Shown piece after piece: positions 19,472 through 30,455 of a stretch of DNA of 64,000 nucleotides. Under the pieces are notes generated by a model that was given only the letters and a program-made list of their open reading frames with translations, did not search any database and was not told where the DNA came from. This stretch comes from Azolla caroliniana (lineage: Eukaryota; Polypodiophyta), in the NCBI GenBank assembly GCA_043228905.1, contig JBHGNT010000021.1, positions 7,936,001 through 8,000,000 on the forward strand, in the 5' to 3' direction. How positions within the stretch are numbered: the first letter of the stretch is position 1; every line of letters starts with the position of its first letter. The position numbers and the translations under genes were made by a program.

Positions 19472-22400
19472 CTAGCTCTTGTCTGAATTGCCTTCTCCAA
19501 TTCGTCCTCCTTTAGGCCCTTCAACCACATCTGCCCATGTCATGGTCTTGGCCTTCACTCGGTCAGCTTTGTCCTTTTCGACTCTACCTCCTTTCCTACC
19601 CTTCTCAGCTTCACTTCTAGTTGGTTCCGTTGGCTCTGGTTTCAGCTCTCTCTTTCGGCCGCCACCCCTGCATCTAGCTAATCTCTTCTTAGTCGATCTT
19701 TTTCCATCTGTCCATCCGAACGTTCCAACTTCTTCAGTCATGCCGAAATCGAATTCTACATCCGATTTGGTTCTTCTTCGGACTTCGTCTCTCTCCTTTT
19801 CGGCTTCACTCCTCCCCCTCAAGTTCGGCATATTCAGGTGTTGCAAACCGAGCCTGCTAGAGAAATGTCACAGCTTGTCTAGGCCAAGAGGTTTGGTGAA
19901 TATATTGGTAACCTTCCGATCGGTCGAAACATGAAGAAGTTTGACTTCTCTCGAGAGGACTCGCTCGTGGACAAAATGATAGTGCACCTCGATGTGCTTT
20001 GTCCGAGCATGGAAGACAGGGTTCTTCGCTAACTGGATGCTACTAAGGTTGTCCCAAAATGATTGTCGGCTCGGACACCTCTACATGCAAATCCTTTAAT
20101 AGCCTTTTGAGCCAAATGACTTCGCACGTGGCGACAGCTGCCCCCTTAATGCTCCACATTGCCACTGTCAGTTGCTTTTAACTACTCTAGGAAATCACAA
20201 CACTTCCCAGTGAAAACGTGAGGCCAAATGTTGACCTGTGATCGCTTGCATTTCTGGCCCAATCGGCATCCGTGTAGGTGATTAACTCTTCGGCTACTCC
20301 TGCTTGATACAACAACGCCCTAATATCCTTAGTGCTGCTGACATATAGTAATATCCTTTGCACGCACTAAAGGTATTCATTCTTTGGTTGCGACATGAAT
20401 TGACTTATCAAGCCGACCGGGTAGCTGAGGTTCAGCCGAATGACAGTCAAATAAATAAGGCTCCCGACAATTTGTCGAAACCATCTCGGGTCGCACGCCT
20501 CTCCCGAATCTCAGTGAAGCTTCACGTTTTTGTCCAGAGGGGTTGAGATGGACTTACAATACGCCATCCCGAACTTGAAGAGTATATTAAACACATTGGC
20601 GATGGCTGATCAATATGCCTTCGGGGGCTTGGATCACTTCATTCCCGAGGAAGTAATGAAGATCCCCTAGATCCTTCATCTCGAATGATGCTGCAAGCTG
20701 AGACTCTACTTGACCGATGTCTCCGAGGTCGGCACCGGTGATGACTAGATTATCAACATATAGTAGAAGGCTAATCGGTCCAATCTGACTCGCTCGAATG
20801 AATAGTGAAGAGTCAGATTTTGATGTACCAACTTTGTGTGATCTTCGCGTTCCACACACGCGGGGCTTGCTTTAGTCCATACAATGACTTCTTCAATCAA
20901 CAAACTGCTGAGGTGTTTCGTTTGGATAAAAAACCGAGGGGTTGTATCATTTACACATGTTCCTTAAGATGGCCTTGCAAGAATGCGTTCCTTACATCCA
21001 TTTGATGTAAGTGCCACCCCTTTGCCACTGCTACCGCCAACAATACATAGACAATGGTCATCTTCGCGATCGACGCGAAGGTCTCTTCGTAATCAACATA
21101 TCGGGTTTTTACGTGTAGCCCTTTGCCACTAATCGGGCCTTATATCGGTTGATCGAGCTGTCAGCGTTGTACTGGACCTTGTACACCCATGTGCATCCAA
21201 TCGGCTTCACACCCTTGGGAGCGTCAACCAGATCCCAAGTCTCATTCTCCGTTAGCGCACACATCTCTTCCTCCCTAGTGGCACACCAATTCGCATCCTT
21301 GGCCGCTTTTGCGTAGCTCTCTGGCTCACGCACATTTTCCACCTTCGCCATATATGCATAATGATGTACCTGTATTGAATTATGGGATTCTTTTGGCGGG
21401 TGGATCGACACAACTTCTGATCCGCTGATTTCGTGGCCCTCTCAGCCGATTTCGACCCTGTTTTCAGAGGTCCCTCCTTGCTTCTAGCCTCGGTGCCATA
21501 TTCGAGCATCTTCATGTTCCCTTTCTCCTTGCACGGAAATCATCTCCTCGATTTCTAGTGTGGGGACTGCACAATCGAGTCTCCACTACTCGTCGGCTCT
21601 TCATCTGACTGGTCCATTCAACTCAGTCCCTGATTCGGCCCACTAAACCGAAATGAGATTAGACTCTCTTTTAGAGTTCCGATTTCCTCTTCATCAAGGG
21701 GCATCTCGGCCTCACTGGCCTCATCCTCACAATTCGGAATGGAGTGGATGGGAGTAGGAGGTGAGGGCATGTACCACAAAGCCAATTCATCGAAAATGAC
21801 ATCTTGGCTTCCTCTGCTTTTCCTTCGGCACATGCACATATGCAACACTACCGAAAACCCTCAAGAGTGCCAAATTCGGCTTCTTTCTCCATTTGTGGAA
21901 GTCCGATTCTACAAGTATACCGTCGTCTTGAAGGCTTCGGCCCAATAGAATTTTGGCATATGCTTCTCCTCAAGCATTTCCTTCGCTGCTTCTTCGATGG
22001 TACAATTCTTCCTCTCGGCCACATGGTTCTGCTACGGTGTGTATCTGCGGGAGAATTCACATCGAATTCCTTCCGTTTGTAGATAGTTAGAGAACTGGTC
22101 AAAAAGTATTCTTTCCCGCCATTGGACCTTAGACACTTGATTTTTCAGCCTGTCTCCCATTCGGCAAGGCTTTTCACCTTTAAGAAGCAGGAGAAGACTT
22201 CGTTTTTCTTCTCGATCAAGCACGCCAAAGTGTGCCAAGTGTAGTCATCGATGAAAGTTACAAAGTAACGATTTCCATCGATACTTACGTTCTATGTTAG
22301 TCCCCATCATCCAAATGGATCAAATCGAGTATGTTTCGGCTCCGGTTTCTTTCATTTGTGAATAGAAATTGTTGATGCTTCCCTAATTGGCAAGCGCTTC

Positions 22401-22870
22401 AATGGCGTGAGGGGTGTCATCGCCAGTTTTGACGACCCTCGACTGCTCCGGTTTTTCTAGAGTCGAGAACCACTCCCTGTGATTCGTCATGTGGTTCAAT
22501 GTGCTTGAATCCACATACCACACCTCGTTTGACCTTGAGGTGTTCACTGCCATTGAGTTGGCTTTGTGCCTCGTCACGAAGGTTGGGCCCATTTCAGCTA
22601 GCCTTGAGTCTTCGGCGAAATGCGATCTCTGATGCCTATCCACATCTCCTCACCTTGATCCACCCTTGTTCGAATCGACTCACTTTTTCCAGCACTCGCT
22701 CTCTATGTGGCCCTTCTGGCCACAATACCAACAGTCCATCTCGGCCTTTCCTTGCCGACCTCTGGTGCTGCCTTGACTCCCCCTACCCGTGGAGGGTTCG
22801 GAACTGTTGGCATTTCAATTATGCCTCGATATCTACTCCGCTCTGTGAATGATTTCACGGCTTCTGTTGT
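19472..22870 (-). pseudogene. copia B1: gag end to RNase H with C-terminal tail
   Basis: The zinc knuckle CWYCGQKGHIESECWKK lies at about 22683-22734. The protease region is VWYVDSSTLNHMTNH. After a deletion, integrase pieces follow (FDQFSNYLQTEGIRCEFSRRYTP) and the linker VIFDELALWYMPSPP. RT has VYKVQYNADSSINRYKARLV at 21109-21200 and LLLYVDNLVITGADLGDIGQ near 20750, where YVDD has become YVDN. Degenerate RNase H leads to a tail (19472-19846) rich in Lys/Arg/Glu: MPNLRGRSEAEKER and TWADVVEGPKG. Many stops and frameshifts are present. The tail recurs in B4 and B2. Confidence 0.82.
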
Positions 22871-22959
22871 CCATAGGCCAAAAATATAAATACATTATGT
22901 AACTCGTCGGTAGGTAGAAAAGTAGGTGAGGAAATAGGTAGAACTAGGAATAGTCGAAT

Positions 22960-23368
22960 TGTTAGCCCTCACAATCAGTCGATGGCTCGGCTCTGTCTAA
23001 AGAGGAAAACTGTATAAACCGAGATCGGCATACCTCAATAGTGGGAATATCTAGAACATTTTTAGCAAGATTAATATCGTAGCACTAAGCTCTGCACGAA
23101 CTGTTTCCGGCCGAGAGCCGTGTACTGTAATCATTGTGAGCCTTATCATTCAATACAAGTTTCGCTCTAAGACTTACTGTTCTTTTATCTATGTATTCTC
23201 CCCGTACTCGTAAACCGAGCTACGTTTATGCCTAACGGGTTGTAGCCCGTGTACGCTCCTCGTTCTCCTATCGTCTTCTCAATGCAGAAGAGGCTTCCAC
23301 GTAACACGATCCCTTGATACTGATAGCTTGTGGGCTCATCGAAGATGTTTCCCCAGAAAGGGTTAACA
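22960..23368 (-). repeat. Solo LTR-like sequence, unnamed family
   Basis: The 409-bp block has near-inverted ends TGTTAACCC (23368) and GGGCTAACA (22960). It sits between copia H and copia B1. A related block lies near 52215-52617 and shares CCGGCC..GCCGTGT.CTGTAAT and a stretch before GGTTAACA. No target duplication is visible (CGAAT against CCTTC), so one side may be rearranged. Bases 22871-22959 between it and B1 hold nothing I recognise. Confidence 0.5.
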
Positions 23369-23375
23369 CCTTCTA

Positions 23376-25170
23376 GTGTTCTCATGATAGACAAATCTTA
23401 TTTGTTTCCATTTGAGTCTTCATACTCAGGCATTTTGGCCTTCCCTTTGTCCAGTTTCGGACTTGGCCGCGACGTGTTTTGGTTGCTTGTAGGCTCTTGT
23501 GGTCTACTCAATGTGGTTGAGATTGGACTCTCCTCCAGTGCAAGCTGTTACCCATAAGAATATATGGGGAGGTATAAGGGTATGTGTAATGATGTGGTTG
23601 ATGTGTATGTGTAAAGTAAATGAGTGTGTGAGGATGAGTATGTGTATGGACACATGCACAATTATGTGCATGTGTACAAGAATGTGTAACGGTCTTATTT
23701 ATAATGGTCATGTAACCGTTACATTGGATGTATTATATAAACCCCTCTCTCATTTGGTGTCATTCTCTATTTTCTTTACTTCTCTCTTTCCCTCACACGT
23801 AACCCCCTTGGGAGGGGGGTGAAACCATTCTAGGTTTCACCCCCCACCCCAACAACACAAGCCTTGATCGATCCTCCTCCTTTGAGTCTATATCGAAATC
23901 GGTTTCGATTGGATCTTATGGAACTGGGTCGATTGTGTACCAAGATATGAATTCATCGAATATGACATCCCTACTCACTCATACCTTCTTGGTGGCGGGG
24001 TTGAAGCACTTATACCCTTTTTTTTCAAGCAAGCACCCCACGAGGATACACTTCTCCGATTTTGGATCGAGCTTTTTCCGCTTTTCATCAGGAATATGTG
24101 CGAATGCGATAGAGCCGAATATCCTGACATGGGATAAGTTCAGCTTCTTTACATAGAACTTCTCGTGGGGGGTAATATCGGGTACTCCGGATGTTTTGCA
24201 GCAATTCATTAGATAGACGGTCATGTTTGCCGCTTCAGCCCAGTATGATTTCGGCAGATGTTTCTCATTCATCATTGCCCTTGCCACCTCGAGTATATGT
24301 CGGTTCTTTCATTTGGCTACTCCATTTTGCTGACATGTGTGTCGGTAGGTGAACTCCCGCCAAATTCCTTCTTGTTGAAGGTATGTTGTGAAGGCACCGG
24401 AGAAATATTCCTTGTCGTTGTCCGATCAAAGGCTTCAGACATGCCGACCGGTTGCCTTTTGGACTTTGTTTTTTATTTTTTGGAAGTGCGAGAACACTTC
24501 ACACTTCTGCCACATTGGGAATATCCAAGAGTGCCTAGAGAAGTCGTCGATGAATGTCACATAGTACCGACAACCACCGAATGTTGTCATTTGGGTTGGC
24601 CCCATACATTTGAATGTATTACATCCAGGATCCCTTTGCTCATGTTCCTCTCTTTCGAGAACGGTTGACGATGTTGTTTGCCGAATTGGCAGGCTTCACA
24701 TACACCTATAACCCCATTCTCAGTAAAGGTCGGGAATCCAATGAAGACTCCTTTCGATTGCATTCCTTTGAGCTTCTAGAGATTAATATGGCCAATTCTT
24801 TTGTGCCATAGCTCTATGTCGGTGTCGGCTTTATGGCCCTTGGCAAACATTACTGATTTCATCTCGTGAGAAGCAAGGATGAACATTCAGCCTTCTCTTT
24901 GACCGTGAGTGATCATTTGGCCTTCCTGTTCGATAAAACACCCTCTATAATTGAAGCGAGCTTGCATGCCCTATTCCACAATATGGCCAACCGAGACTAG
25001 ATTCTTCGTTATCGTTGGAACATGCAAGATGTTCTTGATGTAGGTTTAGTCGCCCTCTTCTCCGAAAGGGGCATTACCGACAAGCTGAATGGGGTGAATT
25101 GTGTCATCCCCTATTTCCACATAGTTGGGATGTTCGGGCTTTTGTAGTTCTCAAAATCAATATTTATGAG
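23376..25170 (-). pseudogene. copia H: integrase and linker fragment, split by solo LTR T
   Basis: From right to left it shows the GAG-pre-integrase region (IELWHKRIGHINL, GVCEACQFGKQHRQ) and the integrase core (CRYYVTFIDDFSRHSW; DNDKEYFSGAF; ARAMMNEKHLPKSYWAEAAN). HVRIFGSIAFAHIPDEKRKK and VSRDVIFDE follow, then a linker (KAKMPEYEDSNGNK). The 312-bp T element interrupts the linker. Several frameshifts are present. It resembles B1 more than A. RT is missing: the linker ends at the LTR-like block, whose outer end is 23368. Confidence 0.75.
23546..23857 (+). mobile_element. Solo LTR of family T with target-site duplication
   Basis: The 312-bp unit starts TGTTACCCATAAG and ends CCCCAACAACA. It is flanked by the perfect 5-bp duplication CAAGC (23541-23545 and 23858-23862), inside the linker of copia H. 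It has GT-rich repeats (23575-23690), a TATA-like TATATAAACCCC (about 23731-23742), and a perfect 13-bp hairpin with loop ATTCTA at 23814-23845. With no internal region it is a solo LTR or a very small non-autonomous LTR element. Confidence 0.8.
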
Positions 25171-25174
25171 ATGG

Positions 25175-25906
25175 TGTCGTGAAGGATTGGCTTCACGATA
25201 TAAAAATAAACTTCAATATTGTATTAAGTAACATTTGAGAGACTTGAACCCATAACCTCACACACCAAGGACGAAGCATATACCATTAAGAAAAGTTATT
25301 TTTTATAGTTTTGTTTTTATCATCATACTTATGACATGTGTATCTTCATACATTAGAGCTTAGATGAGTATGATGGCTATCATGCATCACATGTAAAGCA
25401 TGTGCGCCAAATGGTGATCATGCATGCCATGCACCCCCGTATCATCATATGCATGAGCGAACCTATAAAGAGAGGCAAGGAATTAAGGGATGAATCAAGG
25501 GAAAAACAAGGTAATCAAGAAGAGAAAGTAAGAAATCAAATAATATAATCAAGCAAAGAAGCTAGCGTATTTGGGGAAGTGTCTTGTCTCTCGAAGTTGA
25601 AGTCGAGGGTTCAAATCAAGAGTTGGTAGAGAAGGGTTTCATCTTGTGATCGGCATTGTAACTTTGGTAAAATATTGGGTTGTTAATATAAAGCTTGTTC
25701 TTATAATACAGTTTCACTTCTTAAATCATACATTGTCTCTTATCTCTTATCTATGCTCATCTATCTCTCTAATATTACTTCTAACTCTTGTTCTTCCTAT
25801 CCTTAATCTTTCTAACATTGTTACACAAGCCTGATAAAATATATAACCAACTCCTTTTAACCTTAGTCCCTGCGACTTCGTTGCACGAACCACAACTACC
25901 CCGACA
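25175..25906 (+). repeat. 5' LTR of gypsy G
   Basis: The LTR starts TGTCGTGAAGG and ends CCCCGACA, 732 bp, the same termini as E1/E2. A tRNA-like stretch with a B-box-like GGTTCAAGTC (minus strand) lies at 25230-25285. The PBS-like CATTTGGTGAACCC follows at 25907-25920. Confidence 0.75.
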
Positions 25907-25943
25907 CATTTGGTGAACCCGACATGAAGACGGCGACAAGGAG

Positions 25944-26886
25944 AAATGGAGGAGCAAATGAGGCTTATGTGTTCGATGATGGAACAAATGATGCGAGAGC
26001 AAGGGATGATGGCAAGCATCGACAATATTCTTGCACGAGTAGGAATCTTTGAAGGTATAAAGATTTCTGAAGATTTACAATGAAGAAATGGTTAAACGTG
26101 GTGTCGACGAAGCTGTAAAAATTAATAGCTTTAGTCAAGTCGTTGCGATTGGGCTACAGAGGGAGCATCAGACATGGGCGACTTTTGAAAGAGCATTATT
26201 GAATGAATACAACCTCAACGATATGTCAAGGATGACAAGGCGAGCTTTCATGGATTGGGTAGAGTCTGATAAACATTTAAGTGTTTTGGAAGTGTTAAAA
26301 GAATTTTCAGAAAGATTTGAGCAATTAAATGTTAGGGATAGAAATATAATATTGCAAGATAAAATAATATTATTTCTACAATCCACTAATATTAAAGACA
26401 GAATAGTCCGAGTGGACTTACCGAAGACTGGGAGGAGGTGAAAAGGGCTTGCGCCCATTTCTGTAGAAGAAAGTTATGGTTTATGGACTACCGAAGAGAA
26501 ATGAAGAAGAAACGAGGGACGAGCCGGGAGAAAAGAAAGTAGAACAATCTTTCCTGCACGAATTGGTGAAAGGAATGAAAGACTTGTCGATCAAAGTGAT
26601 GAAGTTGGAATCGGGACAAAGCTCAACTTTGTCAAGACAAGAAGGTGGAATGGTCCAAAGGTGTATGTGGTGCGACAGAGTCGACCACCAAAAGAAAGAT
26701 TGTCAAGAACATAGGGATGCTCTTAATCATGATAAAATCTACTATCAAGATGGTAAGATTCACTCAACCGAGACACGACAACCACTCCTACTCAACTTCC
26801 GGCAAGGTGGAATGAAAAAGCTAATGAAAGAAGCTAAGATAAAAGCAATTCAAGCAATACAATCTATGACAACCTTAGGGTTATGA
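25944..26886 (+). pseudogene. gypsy G gag
   Basis: A short frame (MEEQMRLMCSMMEQMM..ISEDLQ) opens gag and stops just before 26088. The next open part (26088-26441) has QREHQTWATFERALLNEYNL and FMDWVESDKHLSVLEVLKEF. The next (26476-26886) has a charged helix and the knuckle CMWCDRVDHQKKDC at about 26667-26708. It follows the same layout as E1 and E2 gag but is clearly diverged and AT-richer. Three frame breaks. Confidence 0.78.
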
Positions 26887-27208
26887 GTAGAAGACTCATA
26901 TGGTGGATCTAGCTTTTGGCAAGATGTGATGGAGTATGAAAAAAAAGGGAAGGTTCGAGTGGATGAATTAAAAAGACCAGGTGATGAAATACGAAACTTC
27001 ACTGGATGGAATGATCCGGTAGACACACTATTAGCATTCGCCCAAATGAATTCACAAGATGTATTAATGGAAGAGAAGCGAAAGAGGGTTAGGAGGCTAA
27101 TCTAGCTAAAATGCATGAGACACAAGAACAAGAGAGAAGAGAGATGGAAAAGGATGCTCCTGAGTCGAAAGAAGCTAATAAAGTAAAAGGGAAGACAGAC
27201 CCAACTTC

Positions 27209-27799
27209 ATGCTTGCTTCGGACACAAAAGGTGTGACAAATATAAAACATTTAATGGAAGAAGTTACGGGAGGGTGTGCAGCAATACTCCAAGATTTGGA
27301 TCATGGCACAATTAATGGTGCAAGTTTAAAGAAGATAAATGATGTTGGGATTCATGAAGGGGATAGGAGTCATTATACAAGGGACCATTGGGCTCGAGCA
27401 ACAACAGAGGCACCTACAAAAATTAGGGAGCAACAAATTCCATGTATTGCTTTGATCGACCATGGATCAGAGATTAACATGATTTCATCGGAATTTTATG
27501 CTCAAGGATGGTGGCCGATCGACAAAGATCATGGGTGGAAAATAAGAGTTGCCACAGAGACTATGGAGGATCTATTCGAAGCATGTCCCAATGTGAAAGT
27601 AACAATGGGAGATGTGTCGGTGGATCAAAAATTCTTTGTGCAAGATAGATCAACCTACTCCATCATCCTTGGTCAACCATACATCAATGTAATAAAGATG
27701 GAAACAAACTTGATTGGTGATGGTTTGGCTTTCGCGAGGATCAAGAGTCAGGATGGAAGAAAGATACTACAGTTCGGAAAGGGCGATTTTAGATTCTGA
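27209..27799 (+). pseudogene. gypsy G aspartic protease
   Basis: This is a 196-codon open segment. HWARATTEAPTKI and CIALIDHGSEINMIS (active-site DHG at 27458-27466) are followed by SIILGQPYINVIKMETNL and FARIKSQDGRK. It matches E1 and E2 proteases through most of its length, including D-H-G. No RT or integrase follows, so G is truncated here. Bases 26887-27208 are the frame-broken link from gag (TGWNDPVDTLLAFAQMN). Confidence 0.78.
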
Positions 27800-28388
27800 G
27801 TCCTTAAACTGAAGAACTAATAAAGCTCTTTTCCTAGTGGTGTCACGTCCTACCCTCCAAGTTTTAGTGATTGGTAGGGCTTCGTACCCCAACATATTCC
27901 ATAATGTTTGTGCATCTGCGTCGAGAGATGCCCCTTCCTCGAGCCCAGTAACTCGTACATTTAGGTGTCGAGCTTGACGCATTTTTTCCTCCTCAAGGGT
28001 AGTGTTTACAATGTTTTCATCCTTTAGTTCTTTTTTAATATTGCGTTTTACTACATCAACCCACCCAGTTTTTGCTAATTCCATATCGCTTTTAACATCT
28101 TCCTTAACCTTTTTGATCTCGTCCTTAATATCCTCTAGGGAAGATATTTCACCATCTTCCCTAGATGTCTCAAGGTCCTTAATTTGTTTTTGAAGGTTCA
28201 CGTTGGCTACTTTAAGTTTCGCTACTTCAGCAACAAGCAGTTCTCATTCTTCCTTATATTTTTGTTTTTCGGCTTCCATCTCTTTCGCCCATTTTTCTAT
28301 TTTAACTAATTGATTAAGGAAAACCAAAAATTCCTCCTTACTTATAATTTCTTTGTGTGTTTCCTTATGGTTTCATCTAGAAGTCATG
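27767..28388 (-). pseudogene. Coiled-coil plus RRM-like ORF, retroelement ORF1-like
   Basis: On the minus strand from 28388 (MTSR, stop) there is a Lys/Glu-rich coiled-coil segment (EKWAKEMEAEKQKYKEE, stop). A 144-codon open part (28201-27767) then has LKVANVNLQKQIKDLETS, RHLNVRVTGLEEGASLDADA, a WRVGRD stretch and RALLVLQFKDSESKIAL. The second half has the spacing of an RRM-like nucleic-acid chaperone domain, as in LINE ORF1 proteins. That assignment is inference. No endonuclease or RT is next to it. Its 3' end overlaps the end of the G protease on the opposite strand. Confidence 0.5.
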
Positions 28389-28529
28389 TTGTAATTCAAA
28401 AGACAAAAGAAAGAAAAGACAAAAAGGACAGAAAAACTTAGCCGAGCAAGCATCGATGCCTTGCACGCTAGGTACGAGTGTAGAAGCACATGTGTGCTCT
28501 CTCCTTTACTCAACCGATGACGTCGTTAG

Positions 28530-28816
28530 AAGTGTAGGTGATAGTGGCGACCGACAACGATGACAGTGGCAACGACTACACACAACAACAGTGCAGCGAC
28601 AACGGTGATGGCCAAGAACCAACAACGGTAGGCGAAGACTACAGCGACGGCGGTAGACGTCGGACAACGACGACGGTGACAGCGGCGACAACGACATCGG
28701 CAGCAGACGGCGGTGACAACAACAGCAGACGGCGGCGACAACAGGCGATGGCGGCAGTAGATAGTGGCTGAAGACGACGGCAATGGCAGAGAGAGCCGTT
28801 ACACACAACGACAACG

Positions 28817-28850
<34 letters not shown>
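28530..28850. repeat. Imperfect GAC/GGC triplet region and (GA)n
   Basis: GACAACGACGACGG-type triplets dominate 28540-28770, giving false Ser/Cys/Arg-rich frames. A GA run of about 32 bases follows at 28818-28849. Confidence 0.8.
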
Positions 28851-28851
<1 letters not shown>

Positions 28852-28982
28852 ACAATATATACAAAAAACAATAAAATTGTATTAACAAGCAGTAAGAATG
28901 AACCAACATGTACAAAGAAGAAGAGACGGTGCTTATTTAGTCACCTTCTCTCTATGTTCTCTCACTACAACCACAACTTGTA

Positions 28983-29272
28983 AAGGAGGTGGAGACTTAA
29001 CTATCTACTAAATATGTGTCATAGAACTTAAAGTTCTATGACACACTAGTTACTATACTAAGAAGTGTGGTGTTCACACACTTGAGTATACTAAGGTGTG
29101 TTCCCACATGTTGAGAATCAAACTCAACTTCCCTTGAGTGGGAACACACTCTAGGATACTCAAGTGTGTGAACACCCCACCTCCTTGTATAGTAACTAGT
29201 GTGTCATAGAAGTTAATGTCCTATGACACATATTCTTTATTAGTTAAGACACAACCTCTTTCCCAAGAGGCG
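28983..29272. repeat. Fold-back (inverted repeat) element
   Basis: Two arms of roughly 130 bp pair imperfectly around a loop near 29108-29130. Left arm: AGGAGGTGGAGACTTAAC, TGTCATAG, CACACTAGTTACTATAC. Right arm: GTATAGTAACTAGTGTGTC, ATGACACATATT, GTTAAGACACAACCTC. The left arm holds its own 31-base palindrome (TGTGTCATAGAACTT, A, and its complement) at about 29016-29046. No transposase and no clear target duplication are seen. Confidence 0.75.
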
Positions 29273-30105
29273 GTACATAACCACCTTCTCCTTCTCTTTG
29301 TAAGTGTTGTTTTGTTAGTCATTCTTGTTTTCCTTGTTAATACAGTTTTATTGTGTTTCTGTACCCCTCTCTCTCTCCACACACACACACACACGGTCCT
29401 TCCGCTGCACAAAATCATCACATATTCTTTACACCACACAAGGGGGAGGGAGAGATACATAGAGATCTTTTTAATGCCCACAAGAGACAAGTTGTCATCT
29501 ATGAGATAAGGCCAAACCATGGCAAGGGTCGAACTTTAGTTCTCTCAATTTTTATGAATTTTGATGCCATAGCATAAACCACCAAGCTAACAAGAGAGAA
29601 TATGTTAAAAGTAAGGAGCTGTATTTATAAGTTGGCGAAGATTATAATGATAATAAATATACCAATCAAACATTAACCAAACCTGAATTGTACCAAGAAC
29701 ATGATTACAATTTTCTTTTGAAATATGTATGAATTAAGCCATTATAGTAATTATAAATTCTACAAATTACAATAAAATTGTGGCAAACCAATTTTTACTA
29801 GAATATTTAACCCTTTTACATAGGATGAGAGAAATTAAGTTAAGGAAAGGTATTGTGAGGGATATCCTTGAGTTTCGGCATGGCGAGTTTACATGCAAGG
29901 ACCCATCTCCTTGGACGTTGTAGGCTTCCCACATGCACTCATGTTTCTCGACCCATGATAATCCGTATGTTGACAAAGCCTTGGCATTAGACCTAAATTC
30001 TTCAAACCTAACGATGAGCTCTCGCTTTCTCATTATATGGTTTTCAAGCGCTCTCATGTCAAATAAAAGTAGTGATGCCAATTTTGGCATACACCATTGT
30101 CTCTT
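29273..30105. other. Non-coding stretch with tRNA-like remnants
   Basis: The stretch holds a CA run (29379-29394). Around 29510-29600 the minus strand reads like a SINE head (TTAGCTTGGTGGTTTATGC, then AAAGTTCGACCC). One 107-codon frame at 29767-30090 has no motif I recognise. No gene is supported. Confidence 0.5.
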
Positions 30106-30126
30106 CTATTAACAACATGCACTCTA

Positions 30127-30245
30127 CCTTATCCACACATGGACGCCTAATGCCAAAAAATGTTTGTTGAATTGTTCATACTTCTTATCCACACATGGAC
30201 ACCTAATGCGCAAAAAATGTGTGTTGACGTGTTCATATACTTCTT
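30127..30245. repeat. Tandem duplication, about 60 bp
   Basis: Two copies of CTTATCCACACATGGAC(G/A)CCTAATG followed by CAAAAAATGT and a GTTGA(A/C)(T/G)TGTTCATA ending. Confidence 0.8.
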
Positions 30246-30294
30246 GTTTCATTATCGTTGCTTATACATTATAACTCATCTTTTTCCTTCAATT

Positions 30295-30455
30295 ATCCCT
30301 AGTGAGATTTGAACCCTTTACCCTATTGCTCTTATTCAATCATCCCTAGTGAGGTTAAGGGTGGTGAGGTTTGAACCCTTAACCCTATTGCTCTAATTAT
30401 TCAATCACCCCTAGTTAGGTTTGAAAATTTAACCCTAGTGGTCTAATTAGTAAAC
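30295..30455. repeat. Threefold repeat with tRNA-like B box
   Basis: The motif TCCCTAGTGAG.TTTGAACCCTT recurs three times with spacing of about 60-75 bases. Each reads GGTTCAAA.CTCAC on the minus strand, like an RNA polymerase III B box. It is probably degenerate SINE material. Confidence 0.55.

Noticed and set aside
23546-23857. Helitron interpretation of the 3' hairpin
   Set aside because: Helitrons start TC, end CTRR and make no target duplication. Here TG..CA ends and a 5-bp duplication fit an LTR.
25225-25290. Possible tRNA gene on the minus strand
   Set aside because: A and B box-like words are present, but the four stems of a tRNA do not form. It lies in the gypsy G LTR. SINE or chance is more likely.
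28506-28871. 121-codon frame of Ser/Cys/Arg repeats
   Set aside because: It is a low-complexity GAC/GGC triplet region, open on several frames.
29767-30090. 107-codon minus-strand frame
   Set aside because: No motif, no second exon and no homology that I can recognise. It lies among repeat remnants.
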